From Eubacteriales Family XIII. Incertae Sedis bacterium (GTDB lineage: Bacteria; Bacillota; Clostridia; Peptostreptococcales; Anaerovoracaceae): a DNA stretch of 36,404 bases. Shown here piece by piece: positions 6,902-15,854 of this stretch. Made by a program: the position numbers and the translations under genes. How positions within the stretch are numbered: the first letter of the stretch is position 1; each line of letters opens with the position of its first letter. Below the pieces are notes generated by a model. That model did not search any database. It saw nothing but the letters and a program-made list of their open reading frames with translations, and had not been told where the DNA came from. The stretch spans positions 1 through 36,404 of the forward strand of contig JAISKC010000089.1 in the NCBI GenBank assembly GCA_031261345.1, written 5' to 3'.

Positions 6902-9441
6902 AGCGAATACTTCCTATGTTATTGGCATTCGGTCTTATTGCCGTGCTGTTTGCGGCTATGCCCATGGCGGCATTTGCGGAGACAGTAGCGCAAGATGGTA
7001 TATCTATAGAGCTTACTACTGAAACATATGCGCACAATTCCGGAGATACGGTTAAGCCCATATTAACCGTTACCAATACGAATGAATTTGCCGTCAGCAA
7101 TCTTGAACTAACCCATTACATGCCGGAAGAATTTGCTATTCAAAATGGTTCTGAAACGAATACAATATTCTCGCTTAAGGCCGGAGAAAGTAAAACTTTT
7201 AAACTTGAATACGTAAAGGATAATAGTATTTTAGGTAAATTGCCAAATACCGGCGACCCGATGAACCTTCAATTTTATATTATTACTTGTGTGCTCATCG
7301 CAATGGCAAGCATTTTTATAATTATTTCGAAAAAGTCAAAAAAGAATAATGATGTTAAAAAATCGAGTATTTTCACAACGGTGACAATGACCGTTTTGTT
7401 CAGTGTTTTGGTATTGACCTCTGTTCCTTCAGTTCAGTCTTTCGCTGCAGAGCATGCACCGGAACAGAAAAGTTTTAGTGTGAACAACACTTTTGTGTAT
7501 GACAATAAAACTTATACACATACCCTAACGGCTACTTATGATTTTAATTCACCGATTCCGACACCTCAAGAACAAGCTCCCGTAACGGGGTTAAAAGCTT
7601 CGACTGATCTGCCACTAGTATATGGCGAGTCTAAAACTATCACGCTCGGTGGTGGCTCAGGCACAGGAGCGTACACCCTTACTTCCACTGACGAAGATAT
7701 CGTCATTTCCGGATCAACCGGTGCAAGTCATAATGTCTTTACAGTAACAAACTATAATCCAAGCGGTATAGTTTATCCATTGACTGCCGGTAGGATTGGC
7801 GATGCGAATTACAATCCTGCAACGCCAGTTGTTCGAAATAGCGAAACAACTGTTGTAAAGGAGCTTACTTTGGTGTCAACTGATTGGGCAGGTGTCGATG
7901 GTTCGCCTACGAATTTTGATTATAATTACACGGGCGAGAGTTTTACCCCCAAGGCTTCGGTTGATACAGGTGTCACAGGTGCACCGAATGGTCAACCAAC
8001 AGGGACAATTGACTTGTCTATATCCGGCTCAGCTTCAACAATAGGAGCTCACACAGCCACCGCCTCGGTAGGATTACTATTCCAAAATTATTTTAGTATA
8101 ACCGGTGTCACCACGCATGATTTTGATATTTCAGCCGCAAAAATTGTAATTCAATTCGATCAAGATGGAATAGCTGATGTTTGTAACAAGTGGGTTGGTG
8201 AAGAAGTTTTTTATTCTTTGACGGGTGCTCATACAGCGTCAGGATATTTATTAGATGACACCCATAATCCAGTAGTCAATCTAACAGTAAGTGCCGGTGA
8301 TATTCTAACATTAACAGAAAAAACACCAAACAGTTCTTTTAGAAGTTGGAGAGATAGTAATTATATTCCTATTACAGATTTGTATGCACATATAGTGTCC
8401 ATGCCGCCTATGAATACGTTTACAACCACCAATGTTGGCGATGTAGCAGGGGATTACTTTTTTGACTCCTTTTGTTCTGGACGCATAACGAGCTTACCAG
8501 ACGGTAGTTTTGATACCTCTGACATAACCAGTACGGGTAAAAACTTTTTCAGCAGGTTTAACAGTAGCGGTAAATTATCAAATTTGCCCGCGGGAAGTTT
8601 TGATACTTCAAATATAGTCACAACAGATGATGAATTTTTTAAGAGTTTTAATTCAAATGGGGAATTGGCAAGTTTACCCGAAGGGAGTTTTGACATTTCC
8701 AATATCTCAACAATAGGGGATAGTTTTTTTGAGAGTTTTAACTATAATGGAAGTTCTTTAACTTCGCTACCGGAGAGTTCATTTAATACATCTAATATAG
8801 TGAAAACAGGAGACTTTTTCTTTAGTGCATTTAATGAGAATGGTGTTTTGACTGAACTACCAACTGGGTCTTTTGACACGTCTAATATAAAAGAAACAGG
8901 AATGGGTTTCTTCGCTTTGTTTAATAATTATGGGAGTTTAGAATCCCTTCCTGCTGGTAGTTTTGATACATCAAATATAATTACAACAAGCTCTTCTTAC
9001 TTTTATGGATTCAATTACGATGGCAATCTTCCAAAAGTAGTTGGTGGCAACCCTAAAAACGTGAGTGGTGGAGAAGTTGATGCATATTATTATCCTGCCA
9101 TTACAACCGCCATCCCTATCGCTAACGGTTCTCAAATGGGATATGTAGCGACAGCGACAGCGACTACTGCGGTGACACTTGACAATAGCGGTGGTGGACC
9201 AGATAGCAACACAACCGCGGTATATGACACTATACCGATTAACGTAATTCCACCTACAAAAGCAGGTTATTCATTCGAGGGGTATTATACAGATAATACG
9301 GTTTACGCGGTTCAAATTTTTGACTCATCAGGTGCAGTGCAATCAAATGTTGTAGGGTACACAGGTCATTCCGGAAAGTGGGCATACACAGGAGCTACGC
9401 TTACTTTATATGCCAAATGGGTGCTTCTTAGTACCTCCTAG
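6898..9441 (+). CDS. Repeat-rich surface protein with internal LPNTG and BspA/DUF285-like repeats
   Basis: 847 residues from ATG 6898 (20 more if read from ATG 6839 with an extra G). Signal peptide about 1-27, cut near AAFA-ET. A small beta domain spans 28-110. LPNTGD at 115-120 is followed by a hydrophobic helix and KKSKKNNDVKK, i.e. a complete sortase signal. The protein then continues with a second hydrophobic segment (about 160-181, ending VQSFAAE) and a large exported region: Ig-like segments, then six 30-residue repeats of the type LPxGSFDTSNI..FF..FN (about 530-710), resembling BspA/DUF285 repeats, and an InlB/Flg_new-like end with GYSFEGYYTDN and LTLYAKW. There is no C-terminal anchor. 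The internal sorting signal is odd: it may be a fusion, or an anchor hairpin at the N-terminus. It probably acts as a surface adhesin. Confidence 0.8.
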   Translation: MKRILPMLLAFGLIAVLFAAMPMAAFAETVAQDGISIELTTETYAHNSGDTVKPILTVTNTNEFAVSNLELTHYMPEEFAIQNGSETNTIFSLKAGESKTFKLEYVKDNSILGKLPNTGDPMNLQFYIITCVLIAMASIFIIISKKSKKNNDVKKSSIFTTVTMTVLFSVLVLTSVPSVQSFAAEHAPEQKSFSVNNTFVYDNKTYTHTLTATYDFNSPIPTPQEQAPVTGLKASTDLPLVYGESKTITLGGGSGTGAYTLTSTDEDIVISGSTGASHNVFTVTNYNPSGIVYPLTAGRIGDANYNPATPVVRNSETTVVKELTLVSTDWAGVDGSPTNFDYNYTGESFTPKASVDTGVTGAPNGQPTGTIDLSISGSASTIGAHTATASVGLLFQNYFSITGVTTHDFDISAAKIVIQFDQDGIADVCNKWVGEEVFYSLTGAHTASGYLLDDTHNPVVNLTVSAGDILTLTEKTPNSSFRSWRDSNYIPITDLYAHIVSMPPMNTFTTTNVGDVAGDYFFDSFCSGRITSLPDGSFDTSDITSTGKNFFSRFNSSGKLSNLPAGSFDTSNIVTTDDEFFKSFNSNGELASLPEGSFDISNISTIGDSFFESFNYNGSSLTSLPESSFNTSNIVKTGDFFFSAFNENGVLTELPTGSFDTSNIKETGMGFFALFNNYGSLESLPAGSFDTSNIITTSSSYFYGFNYDGNLPKVVGGNPKNVSGGEVDAYYYPAITTAIPIANGSQMGYVATATATTAVTLDNSGGGPDSNTTAVYDTIPINVIPPTKAGYSFEGYYTDNTVYAVQIFDSSGAVQSNVVGYTGHSGKWAYTGATLTLYAKWVLLSTS
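8485..9030 (+). repeat. Six coding repeats of about 90 bp
   Basis: Six successive units of 30 residues (one of 31) share the pattern LxxLPxGSFDTSNIxxTGxxFFxxFNxxG. The units are diverged at the DNA level, which suggests an old array rather than a recently expanding one. Confidence 0.85.
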
Positions 9442-9449
9442 TCCAATTG

Positions 9450-9515
9450 AAACATTGCAAAATGCATATCGAATACGTTGCAAAATCGATAATAAAAACA
9501 TTGCAAAATGCATAT
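9450..9515 (+). repeat. Direct repeats upstream of the ATPase gene
   Basis: AAACATTGCAAAATGCATAT occurs exactly at 9450-9469 and 9496-9515, with a related ACGTTGCAAAATCGAT at 9475-9490 between them. They lie just before the -10 box of the next gene, so they may be operator sites. A similar ACATTGTAAAAT occurs at 19351-19362. Confidence 0.7.
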
Positions 9516-9531
9516 TTGAGAGATAGAAGTG

Positions 9532-9540
9532 TGATATAAT
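9532..9540 (+). promoter_or_regulatory. Extended -10 promoter, probably giving a leaderless mRNA
   Basis: TGATATAAT is an extended -10 element whose last base is only six bases before ATG 9547. No Shine-Dalgarno sequence lies between them. Transcription would begin at about the ATG itself. There is no good -35 at 17 bases. Confidence 0.55.
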
Positions 9541-9546
9541 GTCATT

Positions 9547-10797
9547 ATGAAAAAATACTATAAAAGGTTAACTGAACGAATTTTAACTCGCAAACTCGAG
9601 GCAGAAGGTGGTGTTATCATCGAAGGCCCTCGCTTTGTCGGCAAATCTACAATGGCACTTCAGCTTGCAAAAAGCGATATTAGGCTTGATGAATCAGAAG
9701 AGATTCTAGAAATCGCTCGACTCACTCCAAAATCAATATTACGAGGAGCGACGCCTAGGCTAATTGATGAATGGCAGTTGGCACCTAATATTTGGAATGT
9801 GCTTCGTCATGAAATTGACCAAAGGCAAGAGGTTGGGCAATTTATTTTAACTGGTTCTGCTACTCCAACCGACGATGTAACTCGACATAGCGGAGCTGGA
9901 AGAATAGGTCGAGTTCGTTTGCGTACAATGAGCCTTTACGAAAGCAACAATTCCGAAAAAATAGTAAATTTTAAAAACTTATTTGACCGTGAGGCGCAAA
10001 AGGATTTATCGGGTTATGGCGGGTTAACAATTGAAGATTATTGCGAGCAAATTGTTAGAGGTGGATGGCCATCGCTAATAAATATGCCCATTGATCAAGC
10101 CATCGAGGCGGTTGACGACTATGTAGACAATGTCACAAGGTTAAATCTTGCTGATGATGAAAATGAGACCGATCCCAATCGAATGCGTGGTCTAATCCAA
10201 GCAATTTCTAGAAATATAGCGACAGAAGCGTCTAAGGAGAAAATTACAAGGGAAGCAGGCATTGCTACAACAGTAACTTCAACTAAGTATATAGACCGGC
10301 TTTCTCGAGTGTTTGTTCTCGAAAATTTACCAGCTTGGAGAACCCACATACGTTCAACAATTCAAATGCGCGTAAAGCCGAAGTGGCATTTCGTTGACCC
10401 ATCAATTGCCGTGTCAAGCCTAGGGTTATCGCCAAACAGGTTGCTAAATGACTTGCCTGCAACAGGATTCTTCTTTGAGTCACTCGCGATTCGTGATTTG
10501 CGTATTTATGCATCTATGATAGGTGGTGAAGTATTCTATTATCGCGATTCTTCGGGGCTTGAGGTTGATGCAATTGTTCAATTAAGAGATGGAAGATGGT
10601 CTGCGTTTGAGATAAAACTTGGCGGAAAAGACAGGATTGTAGAGGGTGTTGGCAATCTGCGAAGAATGTTTAACAGACTAACCGACAAGAAGCAGGCAGA
10701 TATGATGTCTTTAAATGTAATAACTGGTGGAAATGTAAGTATGCATAATGCTGAGAAAGATGTGAATGTGATTAGTTTAGGACATTTGTGGGTGTAA
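9547..10797 (+). CDS. AAA_14/DUF4143 family ATPase
   Basis: 416 residues, the usual length for this family. The Walker A motif GPRFVGKST lies at about residues 27-35, the Walker B-like RLIDEWQ at about 75, and the sensor ILTGSATP at about 103. The C-terminal DUF4143 part has FFFESLAIRDLRIYA and the nuclease-like EVDAIVQLRDGRWSAFEIKLGG. The biochemical role of these proteins is unclear; they are often carried as solitary accessory genes and have been discussed as ATPases with a PD-(D/E)xK-like fold. The likely promoter is leaderless and preceded by direct repeats. It stands alone between a surface-protein gene and the convergent vapBC pair, an accessory patch. Confidence 0.88.
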   Translation: MKKYYKRLTERILTRKLEAEGGVIIEGPRFVGKSTMALQLAKSDIRLDESEEILEIARLTPKSILRGATPRLIDEWQLAPNIWNVLRHEIDQRQEVGQFILTGSATPTDDVTRHSGAGRIGRVRLRTMSLYESNNSEKIVNFKNLFDREAQKDLSGYGGLTIEDYCEQIVRGGWPSLINMPIDQAIEAVDDYVDNVTRLNLADDENETDPNRMRGLIQAISRNIATEASKEKITREAGIATTVTSTKYIDRLSRVFVLENLPAWRTHIRSTIQMRVKPKWHFVDPSIAVSSLGLSPNRLLNDLPATGFFFESLAIRDLRIYASMIGGEVFYYRDSSGLEVDAIVQLRDGRWSAFEIKLGGKDRIVEGVGNLRRMFNRLTDKKQADMMSLNVITGGNVSMHNAEKDVNVISLGHLWV

Positions 10798-10812
10798 TCA
10801 ATGTATCTTTAG

Positions 10813-10836
10813 CAGGGAACTATTTCCCTGGTTTTT
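10813..10836. terminator. Terminator between the ATPase gene and vapC
   Basis: CAGGGAA (10813-10819) and TTCCCTG (10824-10830) form a perfect 7-bp stem with a four-base loop, followed by GTTTTT on the + strand. It serves the ATPase gene. Confidence 0.75.
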
Positions 10837-10860
10837 CTGCAAGAACCTTAGCGAAGTTTA

Positions 10861-11259
10861 TTACATAGTCCAGTCGATGATGGAAAGTCCATCTACTCGC
10901 TCGAATTCACCGGTATTGTTGGTTACTAAGGTGCAACCCTCCGCCATTGCGTGAGCAGCTATGAGCGTATCAAATGGCCCTATTGTCGTCCGTTTTTTCT
11001 TGAGATTCGCACGGACGAAACTGTATTCTTGCGCTGCCTTTGCTGTGAAATCCAAGACATCCACGCCAACAAGAAAATTGCTAAGCGCATTTGCACTTTT
11101 TTCAGTGCTGCTGCTATTCTGCACCCCAAATTCGAGTTCGGCAAGAGTAACAACCGAAATCACCACCTCACCGATTTTCTGTTCCTTGTATTTCTCCAGA
11201 ACTTTTTCGGACTTTTCCCTGATGAGGTAGATACAGATATTAGTATCCAGCATAACCAT
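10861..11259 (-). CDS. vapC: VapC-type PIN-domain toxin
   Basis: 132 residues, typical for VapC. The acidic residues of the PIN nuclease are visible: Asp5 in MLDTNICIYLI, Glu in TLAELEFGV (about 41), Asp in GPFDTLIAAHA (about 97) and the terminal TNNTGEFERVDGL stretch. VapC toxins are Mg-dependent ribonucleases that cleave tRNA or rRNA; the target here is unknown. The start overlaps the stop of vapB as TAATG, so the two are translationally coupled. A complete pair with intact catalytic residues suggests that it is active. Confidence 0.93.
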   Translation of the reverse strand: MVMLDTNICIYLIREKSEKVLEKYKEQKIGEVVISVVTLAELEFGVQNSSSTEKSANALSNFLVGVDVLDFTAKAAQEYSFVRANLKKKRTTIGPFDTLIAAHAMAEGCTLVTNNTGEFERVDGLSIIDWTM

Positions 11260-11489
11260 TAGAAATTCTCTCTAACTTCATTTATTCCTTGATCGCGACC
11301 GTCAGCCATAAAGTCGTCCGGAAACTCATGTAGACTCTTGGCGAAAATATCGTGCACGGAGTCTTTTGGAAAAAGATATACAACCTCACCAAGTTTCTTA
11401 ACATAAACCTCATCCGCGTTGAATCGAAACTCTTTTGGAAGTCTGACAGCTTGGCTCTTTCCATTTGTAAATACTTTTGCAGTGTTCAT
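11259..11489 (-). CDS. vapB: VapB-type AbrB-fold antitoxin
   Basis: 76 residues. The N-terminal part TAKVFTNGKSQAVRLPKEF is the classic VapB/AbrB swapped-hairpin DNA-binding motif. The C-terminal tail should wrap VapC and block its active site. An AGGAGG box lies at 11499-11504 (reverse strand), nine bases before the ATG. It is the first gene of the vapBC operon, and autorepression through the palindrome at 11514-11531 is expected from the family. Confidence 0.93.
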   Translation of the reverse strand: MNTAKVFTNGKSQAVRLPKEFRFNADEVYVKKLGEVVYLFPKDSVHDIFAKSLHEFPDDFMADGRDQGINEVRENF

Positions 11490-11513
11490 AACATTCGTCC
11501 TCCTTAAGATGAA

Positions 11514-11531
11514 TATATACCCAAGTATATA
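11514..11531. promoter_or_regulatory. Palindrome upstream of vapBC, probable autoregulatory operator
   Basis: TATATAC-CCAA-GTATATA is a perfect inverted repeat with 7-bp arms, ten bases upstream of the vapB RBS. VapBC complexes commonly bind such sites over their own promoter. Confidence 0.6.
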
Positions 11532-11634
11532 CTATGTCAATGGTAGTAATTACAAGAGGGGCAGTTGAACCAACGTAGATATTTTGATGAATTGTCCTAT
11601 TTTGAAAATAAATTAAAATAATGTAAAAAAATGG

Positions 11635-11662
11635 TTGACAAGCTGACAAACTATGGTAATAT
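11635..11662 (+). promoter_or_regulatory. Promoter of the thioester adhesin operon
   Basis: TTGACA (11635-11640) and TAATAT (11657-11662) are separated by 16 bases. The mRNA leader of about 45 bases contains GGAGG at 11706-11710, five bases before ATG 11716. Confidence 0.7.
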
Positions 11663-11715
11663 ATAAAAATAATCCCATTAGGGGGATTAATTATCACTAT
11701 AGTTTGGAGGTTTAA

Positions 11716-14700
11716 ATGATTACATTAAATAATATCGGAGTGAAGAGAGGGGTTTCGGGCATAGTCATATTTCTATTGATTGTTTCGTTATTTGTGCCTA
11801 TGTCCGGCCTGACTTCAGAAAATGCCTACGCCGCTGAGGAGTCGTTCAGCAGCTATGAGGTGGAGGATTGGGTCAAAAATACAGTGAGCCCTATTGATAG
11901 CACGACTCGGCATAGCAGGAATTCGGACGGAAGCGTTTCATACTGTATCAGCTGTGGCAAGGCTCTTCCCGATGGACATGCCTACGGAGATTATCAGCCC
12001 GATCCGGCTGAGGCGAGCAAGATGCAAGCCGCTTTGACCTATGGTTATCCGAATGTTACAAACATTGAGGGTTACTATCTATCGGACGATCAGGCAAGAT
12101 GTGCCACACAGCTCGTAGCTTGGGCAATAAGGGGAGCGTTCGATCTGAATGACCTATCTCCGGCTATTGCCGAGGCACCGGAAGGCGGCACGAACGTCAT
12201 AGCCGCCAGCAAGGCCTTGTTTCTGAGGGCTCAGGCCGGATATACCCAAATTCCGGCAGTAGTAAATCTGCCGGAGGATAAGAGACCGGCACTGTTCAGT
12301 AACGCCTACTTGCGTATCGGCCCATTCTCTACGGAAAACGCGGTGTCGGTTTCGGCAGAAGCCACAGGGGCTTCGAGCGGCTCATATTTCGGAGATAGTC
12401 TCGGCGCGCAGCTTTCACAGGAAAGCATCCCTGCCAACTCGACTTTTTACTATTATGTATCTAGAAATGCACTGACGGCTGAGAAAATAAAGATAAGCGT
12501 TGAGGCAAATTATTGCCTGAACAAAGTAACATATTATCAGACGGCGTCGGAAAAGCCTCAGGACATGATCACGCACGAGACGGGATACACAGACAAGGTG
12601 AGCGGCAGCATTTCCATCATACAGTCGATGGGCATTGAGCTTGAAAAGTTTGACGCGGGAACGAATGCGGCGAAACCACAGGCGGATGCGAGCCTAGCCA
12701 ACGCGGTCTATGGTATCTTTGCCGCTGAAAACATGTACTATCCCGATGGTGGTGTTGCATACGCGAAGAACCAGCTTGTCAGCAAGCTCACGACAGACAA
12801 AAACGGAAAGAGCAATATCACGGGGCTCGTACCCTTGAATTATTACGTGAAGGAAATCACGCCGCCTAAAGGCTACTTGCTCGATGAGAATAAGTATCCG
12901 GCCAATGGCACAAATGGTAGTGAAACCACGGTAATTCAACGAAAGGCGTCTTCAAAGGAAATTGTAATGAAGCAGGCCTTCGAGCTCATCAAGGTGGGAG
13001 TAACGGAGGGTGAAAGTGAAGCCGAGCTTCTGACCGCCGGATTCAAAGTCTATCTCATCAGCGAGCTTTCAGCTGTCAAGGCGGGGAAACTTTCGCCTGC
13101 CGGAGGAGCTTGGGCGGGAGCCGATTTCAAAGGATATGACTTCAAGAATGAAAATACGGCCAAAATTGACGGGGGCTCTACTTCTGAACTGTTCACCAAC
13201 GCGAAAGGATTTCTGCGTTCGCCGGAATTGCCCTTTGGAGATTACGTTGTGGTCGAATCCACCGTCCCGAAAGGCAAAAAGGCCATCACACCATTCATCG
13301 TGAGCATTACTGGGGACAATAGAACTCCACAGGCGTGGCGCGTGATGAACGACGAGGAGCCGAATTTTCATCTGAGAATTGTCAAGAAGGATTCCGATAC
13401 TGGAAATCCCGTAATGGGGAAATCCGCGAAGTATAGAATTTATGATATTGACGATGAAAAATGGGTGACTATGAAGACCACATATCCCGAGGCTGTCCTT
13501 CACGGCACGAAGGAAAATCCCTTTGCGACCGATTCGAACGGCAGCCTCATTACTCCCCAAAAGCTCAAATATGGGAAGTATAAAATAGTTGAAGTCGAGG
13601 CGCCGGAGGGCTATGTGCTCGCCGGACACGAGCAAATCGCGAAGGACGAGAGCATTGTAATAGATTTCGATGAAAATCAGCCGATGTATTTTGCCGATGC
13701 GGACGAGGCTGTGATAGAGGTAGTCCAATTCAACGAGCAACAAAAGGGGTGTATCACCATCGAGAAGACCGGCGATGTGCGAACGGGCATAGCTCACAAG
13801 AAGAACGGAGACGTCGAGGTGATCTATGAGAACAGACCTCTGGCGGGTGCCGTATTTCAGATAGTTGCTGCGGGACCTGTGATGGCGCAGGACGGCAGTG
13901 GCGAGGTCGTATTCTCTGAAGGAGATGTCTGCAGGACGCTCATAACAGATGAGGAAGGGCACGCATTTGCGAACGATCTGCCCATAGGAGATTTTGTTCT
14001 CCGAGAGGTAGAGGCTCCCGAAAATTACTTGATTGCTGAAGATACGCCTTTTTCCATATCGGCCACAAATCAGGAGGAGGCGATCATCTATCAGGATTTC
14101 AAAATCGACGATGAGTTGATCAAGCCACAGATTTCCTGCGAGGTGGACAAGGACACGATAAGGACGACCAGTTCGGCTTACAGGAGTCTGCCGAAACACG
14201 AGGGGATAGACAACGTGGGCTTGGAAAAATACAGATACGACATCGATTTCAGAAGCACGTCGAACATCTACTGCGAGGAGTTTGTCGTGGGCGATCCGCT
14301 CGAAGGCGTGAGTGAGGGCAAGGTGCGCTTGCTTGAGCTTTGGACTCCTATCGTATGGGGCGACATGAATGGACTGTTCAATATTTGGGTGAAAACGAAT
14401 AAGACGGACGACAAAAAGACATATTCCTCGGTGAACGCGATGGCTGACAATCCGGAAAATCCCGAGAACGTCTACATGAAGGCGGCCTATCCGAATAAGG
14501 GATTTCGGCTCTGGAAACAGGATGTTGCCGCGACGGGAAGAGAGCATTTGGACGTAAAGAGTCTCGGTCTTTCCAAAGGCGAATACGTTACGGAGCTCAG
14601 ATTTGAATTCGGCGCCGTGGAAGTCGGTTTCACCTCGAAGAATTACTCGGATGTTTCGCTGAATGGCGAACACCGGAGCAGGGCTTGGGTTCACGGAAAT

Positions 14701-15087
14701 TTCGTTGACTGGACGCCTGAAATGAGCTCTGAATTCTACGCCGAGGGCGCAGCCTCTGCAGCGGGGCTCAGACCGGCAACCTACATGGTCGCGGCCAACA
14801 AAGCGATGTCAAAGGACGTGATAAAATCGTCGGTTACTGCCCGAATTGCCCGAGATTTTGAGCTGCGGGATATGGACATGGACGACGTGAGAACGAATGT
14901 AATCAAGACTTTCACCTATGAGGAAAAGCCGATTGAGGAAAAGCCGATAGTAACGCCAATATTGTCGTCAATGCCGGCGAAGACCGGTGACGATTCGGAC
15001 ACTTTATTTTGGATAATGCTCGCGGGCTTGACGGGTTTCGTGGGGGTTATGGCAGTTTATTTGAAAAGGAGAATGGAAAATGCGTAA
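11716..15087 (+). CDS. Thioester-domain adhesin with CnaB/SpaA-type repeats
   Basis: 1123 residues. Signal peptide about 1-39 (AYA-AE). A class I thioester (TQXA) domain follows: Cys77 in SYCISCG and Gln132 in CATQLVAW are the pair expected to form the internal thioester that captures host amines. Four CnaB/prealbumin-like domains follow, at roughly 310-400, 430-540, 550-660 and 680-795, each ending with the Glu of the isopeptide pattern (VKEITPPKGY, VVESTVPKGK, VEVEAPEGY, LREVEAPENY). A further beta-rich region spans about 800-1060. The C-terminus MPAKTGDD, hydrophobic helix, KRRMEN is a sorting signal with a variant motif. It is the first gene of an operon with the genes at 15080 and 15855. 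The role is probably covalent attachment to host tissue, inferred from known thioester adhesins. Confidence 0.9.
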   Translation: MITLNNIGVKRGVSGIVIFLLIVSLFVPMSGLTSENAYAAEESFSSYEVEDWVKNTVSPIDSTTRHSRNSDGSVSYCISCGKALPDGHAYGDYQPDPAEASKMQAALTYGYPNVTNIEGYYLSDDQARCATQLVAWAIRGAFDLNDLSPAIAEAPEGGTNVIAASKALFLRAQAGYTQIPAVVNLPEDKRPALFSNAYLRIGPFSTENAVSVSAEATGASSGSYFGDSLGAQLSQESIPANSTFYYYVSRNALTAEKIKISVEANYCLNKVTYYQTASEKPQDMITHETGYTDKVSGSISIIQSMGIELEKFDAGTNAAKPQADASLANAVYGIFAAENMYYPDGGVAYAKNQLVSKLTTDKNGKSNITGLVPLNYYVKEITPPKGYLLDENKYPANGTNGSETTVIQRKASSKEIVMKQAFELIKVGVTEGESEAELLTAGFKVYLISELSAVKAGKLSPAGGAWAGADFKGYDFKNENTAKIDGGSTSELFTNAKGFLRSPELPFGDYVVVESTVPKGKKAITPFIVSITGDNRTPQAWRVMNDEEPNFHLRIVKKDSDTGNPVMGKSAKYRIYDIDDEKWVTMKTTYPEAVLHGTKENPFATDSNGSLITPQKLKYGKYKIVEVEAPEGYVLAGHEQIAKDESIVIDFDENQPMYFADADEAVIEVVQFNEQQKGCITIEKTGDVRTGIAHKKNGDVEVIYENRPLAGAVFQIVAAGPVMAQDGSGEVVFSEGDVCRTLITDEEGHAFANDLPIGDFVLREVEAPENYLIAEDTPFSISATNQEEAIIYQDFKIDDELIKPQISCEVDKDTIRTTSSAYRSLPKHEGIDNVGLEKYRYDIDFRSTSNIYCEEFVVGDPLEGVSEGKVRLLELWTPIVWGDMNGLFNIWVKTNKTDDKKTYSSVNAMADNPENPENVYMKAAYPNKGFRLWKQDVAATGREHLDVKSLGLSKGEYVTELRFEFGAVEVGFTSKNYSDVSLNGEHRSRAWVHGNFVDWTPEMSSEFYAEGAASAAGLRPATYMVAANKAMSKDVIKSSVTARIARDFELRDMDMDDVRTNVIKTFTYEEKPIEEKPIVTPILSSMPAKTGDDSDTLFWIMLAGLTGFVGVMAVYLKRRMENA

Positions 15088-15841
15088 TAAGACAATAGGG
15101 CACACAGCTCTGACTATATTCATCTTGTTTCCGGTAATGCTTTTGCTGTTTGGCAGCGGACACTTGCTGTTTGCCGCGGGTGGCCCTGCATATGGGGCCG
15201 AGGCAGAGTCTCAGTCGGATAAGGGCGAGCGCCGTGTGGACAAGACGGAGATTATTTCCGGATTGAGTTCAAACGATGTCAACCTTTTGCCGCAGGAAAA
15301 GGAATTTGAGATCACTTCAGCTGAGGCAAAAAGTGGAACGGTAAAAGCGACGTTGAAGCTCGCCGGAGCAAAGTTTGAGGTGTCGGAGGTTGACGAGTTT
15401 GGGTTGCCGATTCTATATACGGCTACGGCTGTCTATCGAGGTGTCGAAAGTTATGCCGTGGCGGTAGCCGGAGGAGAAGCGGAAGCGGAGACAGAACCGG
15501 TCACGGAACTGCCTGCCATAACAGAGCCTGCGGTGATACTTGCAAAACCTGCGTTGGCCGAAGAGCCAAGTGTGGAGTATGCAAAAGAGAAGAAGATAAA
15601 ATCCGAAAAGGGTATAAATGGAGCTACAGACGCCGAGTTTGCAAGTTTGAATTTGGTGGAAGCGGATTCTACCCTAAATGGCACAGGCGGCCCTGCGGCC
15701 GGAATGGCAGGGAAGAATATTGCAGACAGCAATGTCGTACATTACATAAAAATGGCCTTATTGATGATTATCGCTGCACTCGCAGGAGCTGTCATCACCT
15801 TGGTCGTATTAAAAAGCCGTTATTTCACTGTCAATAGATAA
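15080..15841 (+). CDS. Membrane-anchored exported protein, partner of the adhesin
   Basis: 253 residues. The start overlaps the end of the adhesin gene by eight bases, and AAGGAG lies before the ATG. A long signal peptide covers about 1-40 (AYGAEA). The exported part contains a beta-rich stretch (about 80-135, with SGTVKATLKLAGAKFEVSE and LYTATAVYRG) and an Ala/Glu/Pro-rich stretch. A single membrane helix lies near the C-terminus (IKMALLMIIAALAGAVITL, then a short KSRY tail), without a sortase motif. I do not recognise the family. Overlap and order suggest that it works with the adhesin, perhaps as a membrane scaffold or assembly partner; that is inference. Confidence 0.75.
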   Translation: MRNKTIGHTALTIFILFPVMLLLFGSGHLLFAAGGPAYGAEAESQSDKGERRVDKTEIISGLSSNDVNLLPQEKEFEITSAEAKSGTVKATLKLAGAKFEVSEVDEFGLPILYTATAVYRGVESYAVAVAGGEAEAETEPVTELPAITEPAVILAKPALAEEPSVEYAKEKKIKSEKGINGATDAEFASLNLVEADSTLNGTGGPAAGMAGKNIADSNVVHYIKMALLMIIAALAGAVITLVVLKSRYFTVNR

Positions 15842-15854
15842 AGGAGAAAAAATC

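Noticed and set aside
10951-11262. Two plus-strand frames over vapC
   Set aside because: They are opposite the well-supported vapC gene and lack any family signature.
13069-14694. 541-codon open frame on the minus strand
   Set aside because: It lies wholly opposite the thioester adhesin gene, has no RBS or recognisable motifs, and reflects codon bias of the real gene.
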